NCBI GenBank assembly: GCA_003952965.2
Contig: CM025851.1
Coordinates: 3,311,307-3,375,306 of the forward strand
Reading direction: 5' to 3'
Length of the DNA stretch: 64,000 bases
Origin: Morella rubra
Taxonomy: Eukaryota; Streptophyta; Magnoliopsida; Fagales; Myricaceae
The notes below the pieces were generated by a model that was not told the DNA's origin, ran no database searches, and worked only from the letters and a program-made list of their open reading frames with translations. Positions 21,356-34,117 of the stretch are shown piece after piece. Position numbers and translations under genes: made by a program. The stretch's first letter is position 1, and each line of letters begins with the position of its first letter.

Positions 21356-24297
21356 GTGAAGTAGTTCTCGTCGTCTCTCAGCATCTCGCAAGACTCACTG
21401 CTGTGCTCTTGGGTGCTTTGGTACCGATGGGATAGTTCAGTTTGTATTTTCCAGTACTGCCTCGGCAAGAGAGCTCTCAAGTTCTCTTTTTTACATACTT
21501 CGTCGCTGCTTTTTGTACAAACATGGATTTCACTTTATCGCAAAGATCATACCAGTAGCTTTTAATTTCCACTTTACTGCCTTTGGACGTTTTTAGAGGT
21601 CTGCAAACACAGAGGGCATTTATGGTTGAAATATATGCAACTCGGCCTTCCTTTTCTTTTTTGAAAAAGAATAGTACTAAAATTGTTGACCAATGCAGCT
21701 TGATTCTTTTTCGATTAGATTACCGGCGACTGGCGAGAGGGAGGACATGGATTGGGCCAAATATAGCTATAGTAACCCGTAGTGCCAACCTTGGGAGTTC
21801 AAAAGTAAGCTGCTACTCTGGGCTGACTGGCAGGCCCATTTTATTGAAAAGGGGCTTTGCAAGTTCAGTGTTTTTCGGTGTACGGGGCGGGTCGGGCCTC
21901 CTTATATCAAAATTCGATCTAATATAGGTGGGCTCCAGTATTTTGGGCCCGCCCTTGCCTGGATCCGCGTATAGCCCAACCCTATTCGGTTGGATCGGTC
22001 GTGCACTGTACAACTCTAGTATCTATATACAAAGAGATGCGTCCATCCCCACAAAGTCAGTTAATTTCGCGATTAAGGTTAGCTAGGATTAAGTGTTATT
22101 CAATACTGCTCATATAAAATACCATATAATATAAATCCTAGAAATTATCTAGATAAATTATGAACAAATTTTTAAAATGTCAAGAAGCGCTCCCGTCAAA
22201 CGGTTCAGTTTACTTGCTTACCTGCCATGTTTTGAGTCAGCTGTGGCTCCAGTCCACAGGCTACCATCTAACGAGCGTCACACAAAAATCACATACAGGA
22301 GTGGGCTACGTTGACATTATTGTTTTCATCTATAACTTGACTAGACTGACTAGTCTAACAATCACACAAAGCAATAGACTTTACTGACAATTACACAAAA
22401 AAAAAAAGAAGAAACAATAGACTGGGTCAAATTTGCAGGATTGACATTCTTAATTAAAAACATCATGCGAGTGTGGAAAAGGATTTTATATAGGTCGTGC
22501 TGTGAAGTGAGAAAACATGCGTACGATCGATATAAAAACAGGTGTAAAAAATCTAACGAGTAGGCCGTAAAGAAAAGATACCGGCCTTCTGCTGTATATG
22601 TCATGTTTGGGTCGGATGTGAAAGTATACTTTGAGCCGATCGAACCAAGCCGGCCCTCTATCTCTTAGTGGGGTAATATTCATGAGGAGTTTGGAACGAT
22701 CAACGACTTTCTTATTAGAGACTCGTCATCTGATAATTGTTTGATTGGTTCTTGACGGCCGCGGCCTTCTTCCATGGAAGATTGTATATATATATACATT
22801 TTTAAATCACCCTTGCACCGTTGTACGTAGACAAAAGATCAAGAACTATATATAATATCATATTACAGTCAAATTGAGGGCTGTTAACGCGTGGATCCTG
22901 GATGTACTAGACGATTGGGAATTTGAGGGAATGGAAATATGGAATATCTTTTAGGATAACGAAACTCGAACCAGACTAACCGGAGGAACTTAAAATATAT
23001 AGTTTACGGAAGGTTTTATCTGGGTACGTGTTTCACTGATGAGGTTTTAGTCAAGAAGATCGATTAATTTATATATGAGGACTGAAGACCGAGAAAAAGT
23101 TTTCAGAAACTATGTTTTTTCACGTATAATACTTTCTCAAATTTCCAACAATGTCCCATTGACCATAGTTGTGAATGATTGACAACATTATTGTTCTTAA
23201 TTAATTTGATAGCGGAATTACACGCAAAATTAAGAATAATGCGATATTTTTTGGCCTTTTCTGTAAAAGTCAGAGGCTAGGATATAGAACTCTTCAAATT
23301 CGGAAAAAAAATAATTATGAAGGCAAACGACTTATGTTCTTCCCAACCTCTTTTTATATCTTTCTGTGAATTTGATTTCTTTATATACATTAATTATGTA
23401 CAGTATCTCGAGTTGTCGTGGGAGAAATCCCTAATTAGCCGGTTTCAAAGATTTGACAGGATGTTACTAGGGGAAGTCGAACTGGTGTTCTCATGGGACA
23501 ATTGTTGAAGAAATTCCTGATTAGCCGGTTAATTTCAAAGAGTACTTCCTGACCAAAATTAATTAACCATCAAGTTGGACGGCTACGTAGCAAGTCAAAC
23601 TCATGAAATCTTGAATGACCATGAGCTTATAACAATATTGTTGGCATTCTAGATATTTCTATGTACCTTTCTATGATTTTTTTTTAAAAAAAAAAGTTTT
23701 TCAATATTTTCTACCTTACTTACCCAAAAATTAAACCTAATAATATCGTTAATTAAAATAGAAAGATGTATTTTGTATGTATCTTTTCAAGGGGGTACTG
23801 AATAAGTAGTACGTCAAAGTCAAGTACGTAGACGAAAACTTTTGTCACTTATAATAAAGTCCTATCGGCCGCTCGCAAATCTTTTTGTTGTTTCGGCCCT
23901 CGGGAGTATGAATTGGCCATTTAGCTTGGTCAATAAAGGTGCATATATATGGGACGGACTGATTATCCTTTGATTTTGGAGAGAAGATTCTTTCCTTTTT
24001 CTTTTCTTTTACTCAATTAAAAATTGAAATCTCTCTGTCTGTCTATGATTGACCACCAGTCCTTGAATATCTCAAAAGTCTTGAATTCCCTTATTTTCTA
24101 ATTCTTGGAATCCTATGTGTTATTCTCAGCCTAATTTCGTCCTTATATAGAAAACCAATCCTCTCTTTACACATATCCAGAGACATATAGTTTTCGAAGC
24201 TGCATCTTTTTGGGGGGCACTTGTTAAGTTTTCCGTGGAATTGCCTTCATCGCCATCTCTGGAATCTCCTTCACAGTTTCTTCAATCATTTATAGTC
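21356..24297. other. Spacer between tetraspanin and first MLO gene
   Basis: The first ~250 bases are probably tetraspanin 3'UTR. No coding exon was recognised in the rest. A TATA-like CTTATATAG near 24141-24150 lies ~150 bases before the MLO start codon. A block near 23050-23120 resembles 33174-33240 upstream of the second MLO gene. Confidence 0.5.
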
Positions 24298-27200
24298 ATG
24301 GCCGCGGCTCTCGAGTATGAACGTACGATGAAGGAAACACCCACATGGGCCGTTGCCTCGGTGTGCTTCGTGCTAGTAGTTATCTCAATCTTCATTGAAC
24401 GCATTATACACGTCATCGAAGAGGCAAGGTTTATTCATTTGTTTTGGTATCCCCACAGAAAGATTGTAGTACAGTTTCGACTTTCGAGGTGCAACCTTTT
24501 GCACGATCCTCACATGATGTCTGCCTTCTCCTTTATTCTGTCGATTATTTTCTTGCATCCTTAATGGAAATGAACATGCAGTGGCTAAAGAACAGACACA
24601 AGCGGGCTCTTTATGAAGCGCTTGAAAAGATCAAAGCAGGTAGTTTACAATACGAGTATTGGCTTTTTTAAATTTTTGGGTCGTCTGTAGTTACCATAGC
24701 CGCCTAACCATGTTTCTTTCTTGGGTCTCATGTTAGAGCTCATGCTGTTGGGATTCATATCCTTACTCCTAACGGTGTTACAGCAACCTATTTCTGGTAT
24801 ATGTATATCAAAGAGTGTTGGAGCCACTTGGCATCCCTGTGCATACGCCAAGAGTACCGCGTCACCCAGTGGTCGGAAACTAGTCCAATTTTTGGATTTT
24901 GATTTCAGTGCGCGGCGAAGATTAGCAACAAAAGGATACGACAAATGCACAGAAAAGGTAAACTCGACCATTTCTTTGTTAATTTTTTTTTCCTTTCATG
25001 TTAATTATATGTCCGGCCCATATGGTTTTTCAGTTAAGCCACTTAATTTAATTGAATTTATAGCAATGTTTTTATGGATTAAATGATTATTGATCTCTCC
25101 AAATCAATCATGATTTTGACAAATACTTAACTTCTTTTTCAAGTGGAAAAAGTTAAACATTTATTGGATATATATTGCCAATTTTAGTTAATTGAGGTCA
25201 TTTATTTCCGGTTGCGTAAAATTGGCAGGGTAAAGTTGCCTTTATGTCTGCGTATGCAATTCACCAGCTCCATATATTCATCTTCGTCTTAGCCGTTTTT
25301 CATGTGCTCCAGTGCATTGCCACCTTGGCACTGGGAAGAACTAAGGTACACCTTCTGCACCTACCAAATCCCAACCCCTCCCTCCCTCTACCTTCTTCTG
25401 GATCTCTAAATACGGCCTGTTTGGATTGCAGATGAGAAAATGGAAGGTTTGGGAGGATGAAACGCGGACAGTTGAATATGAATACTCTAATGGTAAGTCT
25501 CAACCTTCAAATTAAGTTTGACCGGTCATATATATATAGCTGGTTTCCCCTAACTAGCTCAATGATTTCTCTATGAAAACGACAACACCACTTGTTCTAG
25601 TAAACCAATTTGTTTTTTGGCCGCCGCATAATGAAATACTTATCCTTTTGGAAATTCTGAAGAAAAATAAATGCATGCTTGTGGTGGGGAACGGATTGAT
25701 TTCGAAGGCAAATCCGTTGGAATTACTGAATGGATGGCTGAAACTTGAAATTTCAGCCATCCAACAGTGGAAAGAGTCCCAGGCAGAACCCACACTTGCC
25801 CGAGCAGCCACTGCTCGAGCATTTTCCACTGTTGCCATCCATTCGGTAATTCGGACGGATTGACCTTCGGAGGCAATCCATTCCCGCTTGTGGTGTTCCC
25901 TTTCATTTGAAAAACTTGTATGTCTTTTATGTCTTTGAAAAGTTCACATAATTAAAAATTGCTACAAATGGCCTTTCATGTCTTTGACAAGTTCACAGAA
26001 TTAGAACTTTTCGTCCAGTTAATTATCACGACGTCGACCTATATCACGCGTTAGATCTGTAGCCAATTTTGTCCGACGACATTAATCTTTCCTTTTCCCC
26101 GCGCCGGGCCGGATATTTAGGGTTCTAGCTAGTTATTACGAGTAATATTATCCGTACATTATGTTATTGTGCCATGTCATGTCACGTCACTGCGAGTTGT
26201 TAATGGCTATATATATATATTTTAATAACATTAATGTAAGATTTTGTGTTCCTATTTGATTTTGATAGGGCGGTAAAAGAAGATCATGATAACATATGCT
26301 TATGATTAAACGATATTTCATATAATTGCAGATCCAGAGAGGTTTAGGTTTGCAAGAGATACATCGTTTGGGCGAAGGCATTTGAGCTTTTGGAGCAAGT
26401 CGCCTGTTACCCTTTGGCCGGTAAATACTGGGTTATTAAGTTTCTAATCGATCGAGTAATTAATTATGCCCCGTCACAATTTTGTGAATTTTCAATCGTA
26501 TTTAAAGCCTAAGAAATGGAGTTGATTATCTGAGGATTTTAAATTTATCCTTACTGCAAATAGCCAAAATATGTGGACCTTCAGGAAATTTTTTTTGACA
26601 GGACATGACCCGGAACGAAATTAAGAAACTCATCCCGCGAAGTAATTCTACTTACTATAAGTAATGAAACTTGAATTTTATCTTTGAAAAATTGTAGAGC
26701 ATCAGGCTAATTAGTTGTACATCCAATCTCATACAGTAGCTCAAAGTCCCTTTTCTCCTCTTTCAATTGATCAGGTGTGTTTCTTCAGACAATTCTTGAG
26801 GTCAGTTGCCAAGGTGGATTACCTTACGTTAAGACATGGATTCATTGTGGTAAGTCTTAGTAATTTAGAGTTCCCATACGTGCCATGCAGCTTTCGCACT
26901 TAATCTAATCCGAGAAGGCCGGATAGCAAATTCATATTGATCATAATGGTACAGCTCCATTAATGTTACATTATTGTGTGGCTTCAGGCACATTTGGCAC
27001 CCGAAAGAGAGAAAAGTTTTGATTTTCAAAAGTACATAAAAAGATCACTAGAAGAGGATTTTCAGGTCGTGGTGGAGATCAGGTTAGTACACAAAGAGTA
27101 CTGAAGTCATGTTGGTTTCTTTGATTAATTGATTTGCATAATTCTATATATCATTCCAACCTTAAACTTCTCATGCGCATGCAGTCCAATCATATGGTTC

Positions 27201-29046
27201 TTTGCGGTGCTATTCCTACTTACCAACACATACGGTAAGCTACACACTACTTGGTTTTCAATGTGTCTAAAACCAGTCATATTTGAGCTTCTGCTTGACT
27301 TTTGTCTGACCCAAATACGAAAACGGTCCATTCTTTTATGCCCTTCTCATATTTGAGTTGTGGGCTAGCTGTCTTTAAGTGACACTACTGATGATGTTAT
27401 GTTTCTTTCTGGGTATGAACAGGGTGGCATTCGTATCTTTGGTTTCCATTTGTCCCATTGATTGTAAGCTCAAAACGAGAAAAACCAGCTTCCTACATTC
27501 TTTTGGTTTTCTCTATTTAGATTCTTCTTTTTGGCCTTTTTGGTTTATTAATGGAAACCATGTGGATTAATGTTATGAATTATACAGATAATCCTCCTGG
27601 TGGGGACCAAGCTTCAAGTGATCATTACACAAATGGGTTTAAGAATTCAAGAGAGAGGGGCCGTGGTTAAGGGTACGCCTGTGGTACAGCCAGGCGATGA
27701 GCTTTTCTGGTTTGGACGCCCTCGGTTACTGCTCTTTCTCATTCACTTTGTTCTCTTTCAGGTATTTCTCACATGCACCTGATCCATTAATTAATTACGG
27801 ACTTGTTCCACGTACGAGTCTATCTATCTTCTGATCTTTGCGTTTTGCATGCCTTTTGCTTTTGGCCTCTATCCCTTTTCATTGCAGAATGCATTTCAAC
27901 TTGCCTTCTTTTGTTGGAGTTTGGTAAGCCTTCCGATTTCACTTAACTATTCCACCAATTTACAAAGTACCTAATGATATCTGCATTAAAAGTCCCACGT
28001 GAAATTCGCATCTCTCAAAATCAAACCCATATGTTTGGTTCTTAGAAGATGGCAAGATCTTTATGCTTATGATTTAAAGATATATGTGAGTCAAGTGTAA
28101 CTGTCATTTGCCTCAAGTGTCTGTTTGGAACGGAATTTAGGATATAGAATTTACCTATAGCTAGGAGAAACTTTTTCTGAAAGCTTTCCCTAACTCTCTG
28201 GTCAATTCTTTCAACTCTCCAGTATGAATATGGCACCAAGTCTTGCTTCATTAAACGCACTGAAGATATCGTCATCAGAGTCTCGACGGGGTAAGTTTGA
28301 GCACGGAATCGATCATAAATACGATTATACCAACAATGACTATTGATTCCCTGTCAAATTTAAGAGTTGCTCAGACAAATTAATTCCGGTACACTGACGC
28401 GCATTTCCTTCAGGGTCGTCGTTCAAGTGCTTTGCAGTTATGTGACTTTGCCTCTTTACGCTCTAGTGACTCAGGTGAGAAACTGACAATGCAATCGTTT
28501 TCTAACTCGCTCAATTTTCAAGTACAAGAGCACAATCCACCTTTGTTACATTCACTATCAGAGTAATCAGACGAAATATTCTTTTGACCCGGGGTGCAGA
28601 TGGGCTCGACGATGAAACCCACCATTTTCCACGATCGTGTGGCGACAGCTTTAAGAAAATGGCATCACACGGCCAAAAGGAACATCAAGCACAGTCATCA
28701 CGGTGATGCTAATTCACAATATTCAAGTAGGCCAGCGACTCCCACACACGGCATGTCCCCAGTTCACCTCTTGCACAACTATAACCAGAGCGGCCTTGAC
28801 AGCTTGCATACGCCGTCTCCGAGAAGGTTCAATGTTGAAAACAATCAATGGGACGTGGGAGAATTACCATCCCCGAGAAGGCAAAGCGAAGTCGATGACG
28901 AGACTCAATTGAATCGGGAGTCAGAGCATGAGAGGCCAACTGAAGAGACAGTCTCATCAGCTGTACAATTGCCTCGTGCACCTGGATCCATTCCTACTCG
29001 ACATGAAATCGATATTAGTTTGTCAGATTTCACCTTTCATGGATGA
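24298..29046 (+). CDS. MLO-like seven-transmembrane protein, clade V type (copy 1)
   Basis: Fifteen exons: 24298-24423, 24582-24639, 24737-24957, 25229-25345, 25432-25492, 26332-26420, 26775-26849, 26988-27082, 27185-27234, 27423-27463, 27588-27761, 27888-27923, 28223-28290, 28414-28474, 28600-29046. They sum to 1719 nt (572 aa). Family blocks are clear: [15 protein letters not shown] (first membrane helix), [65 protein letters not shown]. The calmodulin-binding tail ([14 protein letters not shown]) and a terminal SDFTF follow. The D/E-F-S/T-F tail marks the clade V members linked to powdery mildew susceptibility in dicots. Intron 1 begins GC (GAG|GCAAG), and only that junction keeps frame; the other introns are GT-AG. 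It is a plasma-membrane protein, and MLO proteins have been described as calmodulin-regulated calcium channels. A paralogue follows in tandem. Confidence 0.93.
25660..25915. mobile_element. Foldback (inverted-repeat) element in MLO copy 1 intron 5
   Basis: The left arm at about 25677-25740 (GGATTGATTTCGAAGG, GGAATTACTGAATGGATGGC) pairs with a right arm at about 25830-25905 (GCCATCCATTCGGTAATT, CCTTCGGAGGCAATCC). Inner hairpins include GGATGGCTGAAA/TTTCAGCCATCC and a TTCCACTGTTG pair. The element is absent from the same intron of the second MLO gene, which is ~500 bases shorter. It is either a MITE or a hairpin-forming locus; there is no coding capacity. Confidence 0.65.
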
Positions 29047-30296
29047 TAAGTCCATACGTGGAGATTGAATCATCAGAGAATATGTTGCTAACGCATATAC
29101 CTCGGGGAATATGTTGCTAACATATTTCAAGTTAGCATTTCTGTGTAGGATTATGTTTCACTTTATTTTATTTTTTTTACTGCATAAATGGATAGAGATT
29201 TTCTTTCGCAAAGGTTGATTCAAGCATCTGTGTATAGGATAATATTTCAGCTGTTTCATAAAATTGAGAAAGAAAATTGTTTCACTTGTTGTCTTTCATT
29301 GTCAAATGTTGATGGCGTAATCCTGCTTAATCTGCAATCTTTACGCTATGCAACTTCTTAACTTGATATCAGGTACGCCAGATTTTGGGATGGTTTTACA
29401 GAAATTGTTCCGGAAGTGGGAGTACGAACTTTCAAATAAAAAATGATTTTTTTAATGTAAGATAAATATAGTTTATACTTTTTAATTATGGAGGTGTTAG
29501 ATGCTTTGCATCCAAGTGACATTTGGCTCACGAAAAGACAAGTTTATCCTTACAATTTTTTTATTGTGTCTATTTTATGAAAATAAAATCATAATTTTAA
29601 TCTTTTATGAGAGTTAGTGTAGATTCTATTAAAATTTATAACAAAATTATTATTTAGTAAAAAATTGTTGTAGTCCGTAAAAAAAATGTTTGAATTTGTA
29701 AAAAAAATGGTTGCGACAAATTTTTCAATTATTTTTTTTGTCCATTCAAACATGGACTTAAGAAAAGATTTTTAACAAATAAAATATCTAACAAAGTAAA
29801 TGTTAATGATTATAATATTATAAAAATAATAAATTAACTACAAACGTGTCAAAGACTTTGGAAACGTTGATATTTGCCGATTGTGATATCCTATTTTAAT
29901 CTTTTTTTCGTCGGGCCACCCTTTCAATAGGACTTTTTCGTCACGGCGTCTCTCCTGTTTTTGTCCTTGGCTGCTCCGACAGAAGAATCCACAATCGAAT
30001 CGTCGTTTACTTTTATGGGACTTTTTATTTGTTTGACAGTTAAAAATTCGGAGCAGGTTACAATTTGAAGGTATTGAAATTGATAAAAGGTTAAAAAAAG
30101 ATAAAAAGTTAAAAAAAGAAAAAGTTTGAATAAATTTTTTATATTTATTATAATAAAAAATAATGATTTGATAGTGAGAAAAAGATTATATTATAATTAT
30201 TTTATTGTGTTAAAATCTTTTGTTGCTTAAGGTAGATAGATTTTGATTATTTCTAAGGTCATACCTTTGACTTTCTTTTTTCATTTTGACTTTATC
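29047..30296. other. 3' flank of MLO copy 1 and AT-rich spacer
   Basis: The first ~300 bases hold the probable 3'UTR, with a near-duplicate GGGAATATGTTGCTAA motif at 29071-29115. The remainder is very AT-rich with no recognised gene or clear element. Confidence 0.4.
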
Positions 30297-30827
30297 GCAT
30301 TTAGAGCTTTTGAGGTATACGAAAATTGCAAATGAGTCATTGAAGTAATGTTTTTAATAAATAGACTTTTAAGATAAAGTTTTAGTCAAATCGAGACTCA
30401 TACGTCCATTTTTCGTTAGCCTCATTAACGGTCATTGCTGTCAAGGCTTTAAAATTGACGTCATAACGAATTAGAAAATATCACTTGTCCATTTAAAACG
30501 TCCACGCCACATCTGCGCCAGGTGTTTGCAATAGGAAGAACGACATCAACTCATTAAATTGTTTTTCTTTTGTTAAACTAGGCACGGTAAGTTGACAGAC
30601 ACTTGGCGCAGATGTGACATGAGTGTTTTAACTAGACAGGTGACGCTTTTTAATTCGTTATGACGTAGATTTTAAAGTCCTGACAGCAATGGTCGTTAAT
30701 GGAATTGACGAAAAATGAATGGAGGGGCCTCGATTTGACTTAAACTCTACCTCAAAGGTTTATTTGTCGAAAACGTTATCTTAGGAGTTCATTTACAACC
30801 TTTATATACTTCATGAGCTCTAAGTGT
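30297..30827. mobile_element. Large foldback element (~530 bp) between MLO genes
   Basis: Two arms of ~230 bases face each other. The left reads ATTTAGAGCTTTTGAGGTAT ... TTGCAAATGAGTCATTGAAG ... AACGGTCATTGCTGTCAAGG ... CGTCATAACGAATTAGAAAA ... CACATCTGCGCCAGGTGT. The right arm is the diverged reverse complement of the same series, around a short centre near 30540-30590. It is a long-inverted-repeat non-autonomous element; the superfamily cannot be told because target duplications are not clear. Transcription through it would give a long hairpin. Confidence 0.75.
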
Positions 30828-31755
30828 AATTTAGCCTTTCACTTTCTCACACGACTGCCTTTTGATGCTATCGAGTGGAGGACAAGAGGTTTTTAATGGT
30901 TGAGATATATACAACTCTTTTTTTCCCAATAAATTTAGTGGGCCAATGAACTTGGTTGCGGAGCATATAATATATTTCAATTTATTTTATCTGATTTTTG
31001 GTATTTCCTGTTTATTGTTGAGAGTCGTGAGACGGTGGTGAACTGAAGCCAATAATATTTTTTCATTGAGGGCATAAATGCATAATTTTTTATTTTTCTT
31101 TGGCGCATAAATTTTCAGACTAAAGTATGCTCTTCTGTGAAATGGTCATTTTCACCAACTGAAAAAGACGATTATTTGAACTCTGAAGTGGGACATGGCT
31201 CATTGATAGGCTGAAGCTGGGAGGTCCTCCTATCATCACAATTGGGCCCTCCACTCCCTGGCCCCTGTCCAACGCAATAAAAATGTTGCGGATGAAGAGG
31301 ATAAATCTCCAAGAAGTGCAGCAAGTTGCGTGTCATATGAAATAACATTACTAATACAGAGGGAGAGGTACGCGGCGAACATGGCCCAAGGGCCGACTTG
31401 ACCACGGAACAAGATATTATAAAGAAATGTCAGGCTTCAGTTGGTTTGCAAATGGGTGGCTTTCTATCGCCAAATGAAAAATCTCGTCCAAATTGGCTAG
31501 CAAGATTCATGGGATCTCCCAGAATAATGACAACATACTTCGCCAATTTTTGAAGAACCTTTTTTCCTGGTTACACGTGCTAAAAAAAAAACACGGAACA
31601 AAGTAAACGTTAGTAAGAGTTGGGACAAGGATTTTACCCTGTTGATCTTTGAATATACTTAAAATTCACCTAAAAAAAAAAACAAATAGCAGGGCGGCGC
31701 CCATCGTAATATTGGGTACAACTCGTTGATTTCCCAGTTTCACCAACCCCTCCAC
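30828..31755. other. Gene-free spacer
   Basis: No exon-like frame or strong repeat was recognised between the foldback element and the duplicated block. Homopolymer A runs occur near 31582 and 31672. Confidence 0.35.
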
Positions 31756-32505
31756 TTTTTGCAATAAGCTACTTTTATTGTGACATTAGAACGTTAACGT
31801 ACGTTCAGGCTTCCAACGATCCGTTGCGAAAATCTCTTCCAAGTCGGAAGTAGTTTACAGGAAATTATCATATTCAAGCAAGTAGCAACGATCCATTCAA
31901 GAACCACTGCCAGTTTCCGAGACACACGACTCCTCTGTGGACTTTGATCGATCGGTCGCGTACGTAATTAACTTTTATGTGATTTATAACGTCAGATAAC
32001 TTACCTTAAATAGTCTTTCAACCCCAAAATCCACGATTTCTGGCCAGAAATAATACGACACAAGTCCGTATGCGTGACACGGACTCCTGCTCCGGTCAAA
32101 TTAAGATGCCATTTTCCCTCAAATTTCTGCAGTCTTTTTAGCAAGTAAGCTACTTTTAGTGACATTAGAACGTTAACGTACGTTCAGGCTTCCAACGATC
32201 CGTTGCGAAAATCTCTTCCAAGTCGGAAGTAGTTTACAGGCCATATTCAAGCAAGTAGCAACGATCCATTCAAGAACCACTGCCAGTTTCCGAGACACAC
32301 GACCTCTGTGGACTTTGATCGATCGGTCGCGTACGTAATTAACTTTTATGTGATTTATAACGTCAGATAACTTACCTTAAATAGTCTTTCAACCCCAAAA
32401 TCCACGATTTCTGGCCAGAAATAATACGACACAAGTCCGTATGCGTGACACGGACTCCTGCTCCGGTCAAATTAAGATGCCATTTTCCCTCAAATTTCTG
32501 CAGTC
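31756..32505. repeat. Tandem duplication of ~370 bp, two near-identical copies
   Basis: Copy 1 spans about 31756-32134 and copy 2 about 32135-32505, offset 379 at the left and 371 at the right. Both carry ATTAGAACGTTAACGTACGT, AACGATCCGTTGCGAAAATC, GATCGATCGGTCGCGTACGT, AATAATACGACACAAGTCCG and end TTTCTGCAGTC. They differ by a few small indels only, so the duplication is recent (or the second copy is an assembly duplicate). There is no reading frame of note; it contains the palindromes AACGTT/GTTAAC and CGATCG. Confidence 0.93.
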
Positions 32506-34117
32506 GAAAAGTTTATTAGTTCAATGGAAGTAGAGGCAGAGGTGCTTTTCTATGCCTTCGACTCTTTTTTTTTTTCCCCTCTTCAGGGACCTATCCATAT
32601 CTAGAACAGCTTGTCGTAACTCGTACGTGGCTAATTTGCAGTGCCATCAATTTCCTTTAGTAATTAATATGAATCAAAACTTCGAATAATACTTGTTTGT
32701 ATTGCCCCAATTGGCCGGCAACTAGTGACTATTCAAATACGGGTATAATATTATTGGCGTGGCATTCATTAGTACAGTTTGGGACAGCCATGCACGGACA
32801 TTTCTTGTAAACTTTTTCTTCTTCTAAGCATTTCTTGTAGACTTACTTATACATAATTTCTTGATGACTTCATCAATGGCATATATAAGTGACAAACTGA
32901 ACAAGACACTAATTTTAGAAAAAATGAATAAAAAATAATCTGTAAAACCTAATATATAGCTTTTGAAAGTGTTATAATACGTAGGGACGAAGTCAGGATT
33001 AAATCTAGGGGCAATTATATAAAAATAATTTTTTGAAGGCTAAAATATAAAAAACAGAAGAAAATGCTTTAAAAAAAATTTGTTAAGGGGAAAATAATTT
33101 TTTAATGATTTTTGTGGGGTTTGAAGGCCATGGCCTCCCTAGCTCCGTATGTTTCGCTGAGAATTCAGACCGATCGAGAAGCTGATCGATTTATGATGGC
33201 TGAAGAACAAGAAAAGTCTTTCAGAAACTTTTATGGACTCTTCATTTTATGCGTGTGAAAGTTAGGCATACCTTCCTTCATTGAATAAAAGAGTTTCATT
33301 GTAGCTGATAATATCGCCCTTTTTTAATTGCATGGAAAAAAAAGAAAAGACAAAACATAATGTCTTGACAGTATCCTTCCGCATGTTGTGTGTCGTTAGC
33401 TGAAATAGAAATTAATTCGTTCAAAGTCATTGTCAAGAGTCCAATTAGAAGCTGATCGATCAAGAATACTATTAATCATCAACCCATCGTGATCAGTTGA
33501 CATTTTCAGACAACTGAGAAAGATAAACGCACCAAAATACTGCCGATCAAGGGAAAACCTCAAATATTTACTAATCTATGATCACATGCGGAGGATGTCC
33601 GGCTGCCTGTTCTACACGTACAGACCTACTGTACTGTACTTATTAGATTAATAGATCCCGCCATTGTTCCAGATAATTTACACGAGTTTATTAATTTGTT
33701 TTCGTTTTGGATATACCCGTCGGCCTTGAGATATCCAATTTGCCCAGTCCATAAAATTGCGTGGCGCGATCGAATAACATCTCTTGGAGAGAAGTTGCTT
33801 CACTCTTTCTTTTCTTCGTAGGTGAAGATTTGACTCTCTCTCTCTCCGTTGAATATGTCAAAGCACTCTCATGGACCCCTTGACTTGACTGTTGGGTCTG
33901 ACATGGCAGTCTCAAACCTTCTATTTATTTAAGACCGCAAAAACTCTCCACGCACGCGCTTATCTAGAGAGACATAAGTTATAGAAGCTGAAATCTTTTC
34001 TGGAGAATTTGCAGAGGTTGCCTGCTTCGTTAGCCCTGCAATTTCCTCCATTCTTTCTTGGGACGCTTATTTCCAACTTCCGTAGAGTTTTGTGTCGATA
34101 TAAGAGACAGGACTCCG
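32506..34117. promoter_or_regulatory. Upstream region of MLO copy 2
   Basis: The segment includes a candidate MITE at about 32983-33150 and a block near 33174-33240 (GATCGA..GGCTGAAGA..AAGTCTTTCAGAAACT) that resembles 23053-23120 upstream of MLO copy 1. The original duplication therefore included promoter sequence. A TATA-like CTATTTATTTAAG lies at ~33920, about 200 bases before the start codon, and a CT microsatellite near 33835. Confidence 0.45.
32983..33150. mobile_element. Candidate small MITE upstream of MLO copy 2
   Basis: Left end ACGTAGGGACGAAGTCAGGA and right end CCTCCCTAGCTCCGTAT are imperfect inverted termini around AT-rich sequence. The left end resembles the candidate at 11389. 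No target duplication was confirmed. Confidence 0.35.

Noticed and set aside
24235-24297. Upstream extension of MLO copy 1 reading frame
   Set aside because: It lacks an ATG (opens at GTG) and the family start matches the ATG at 24298.
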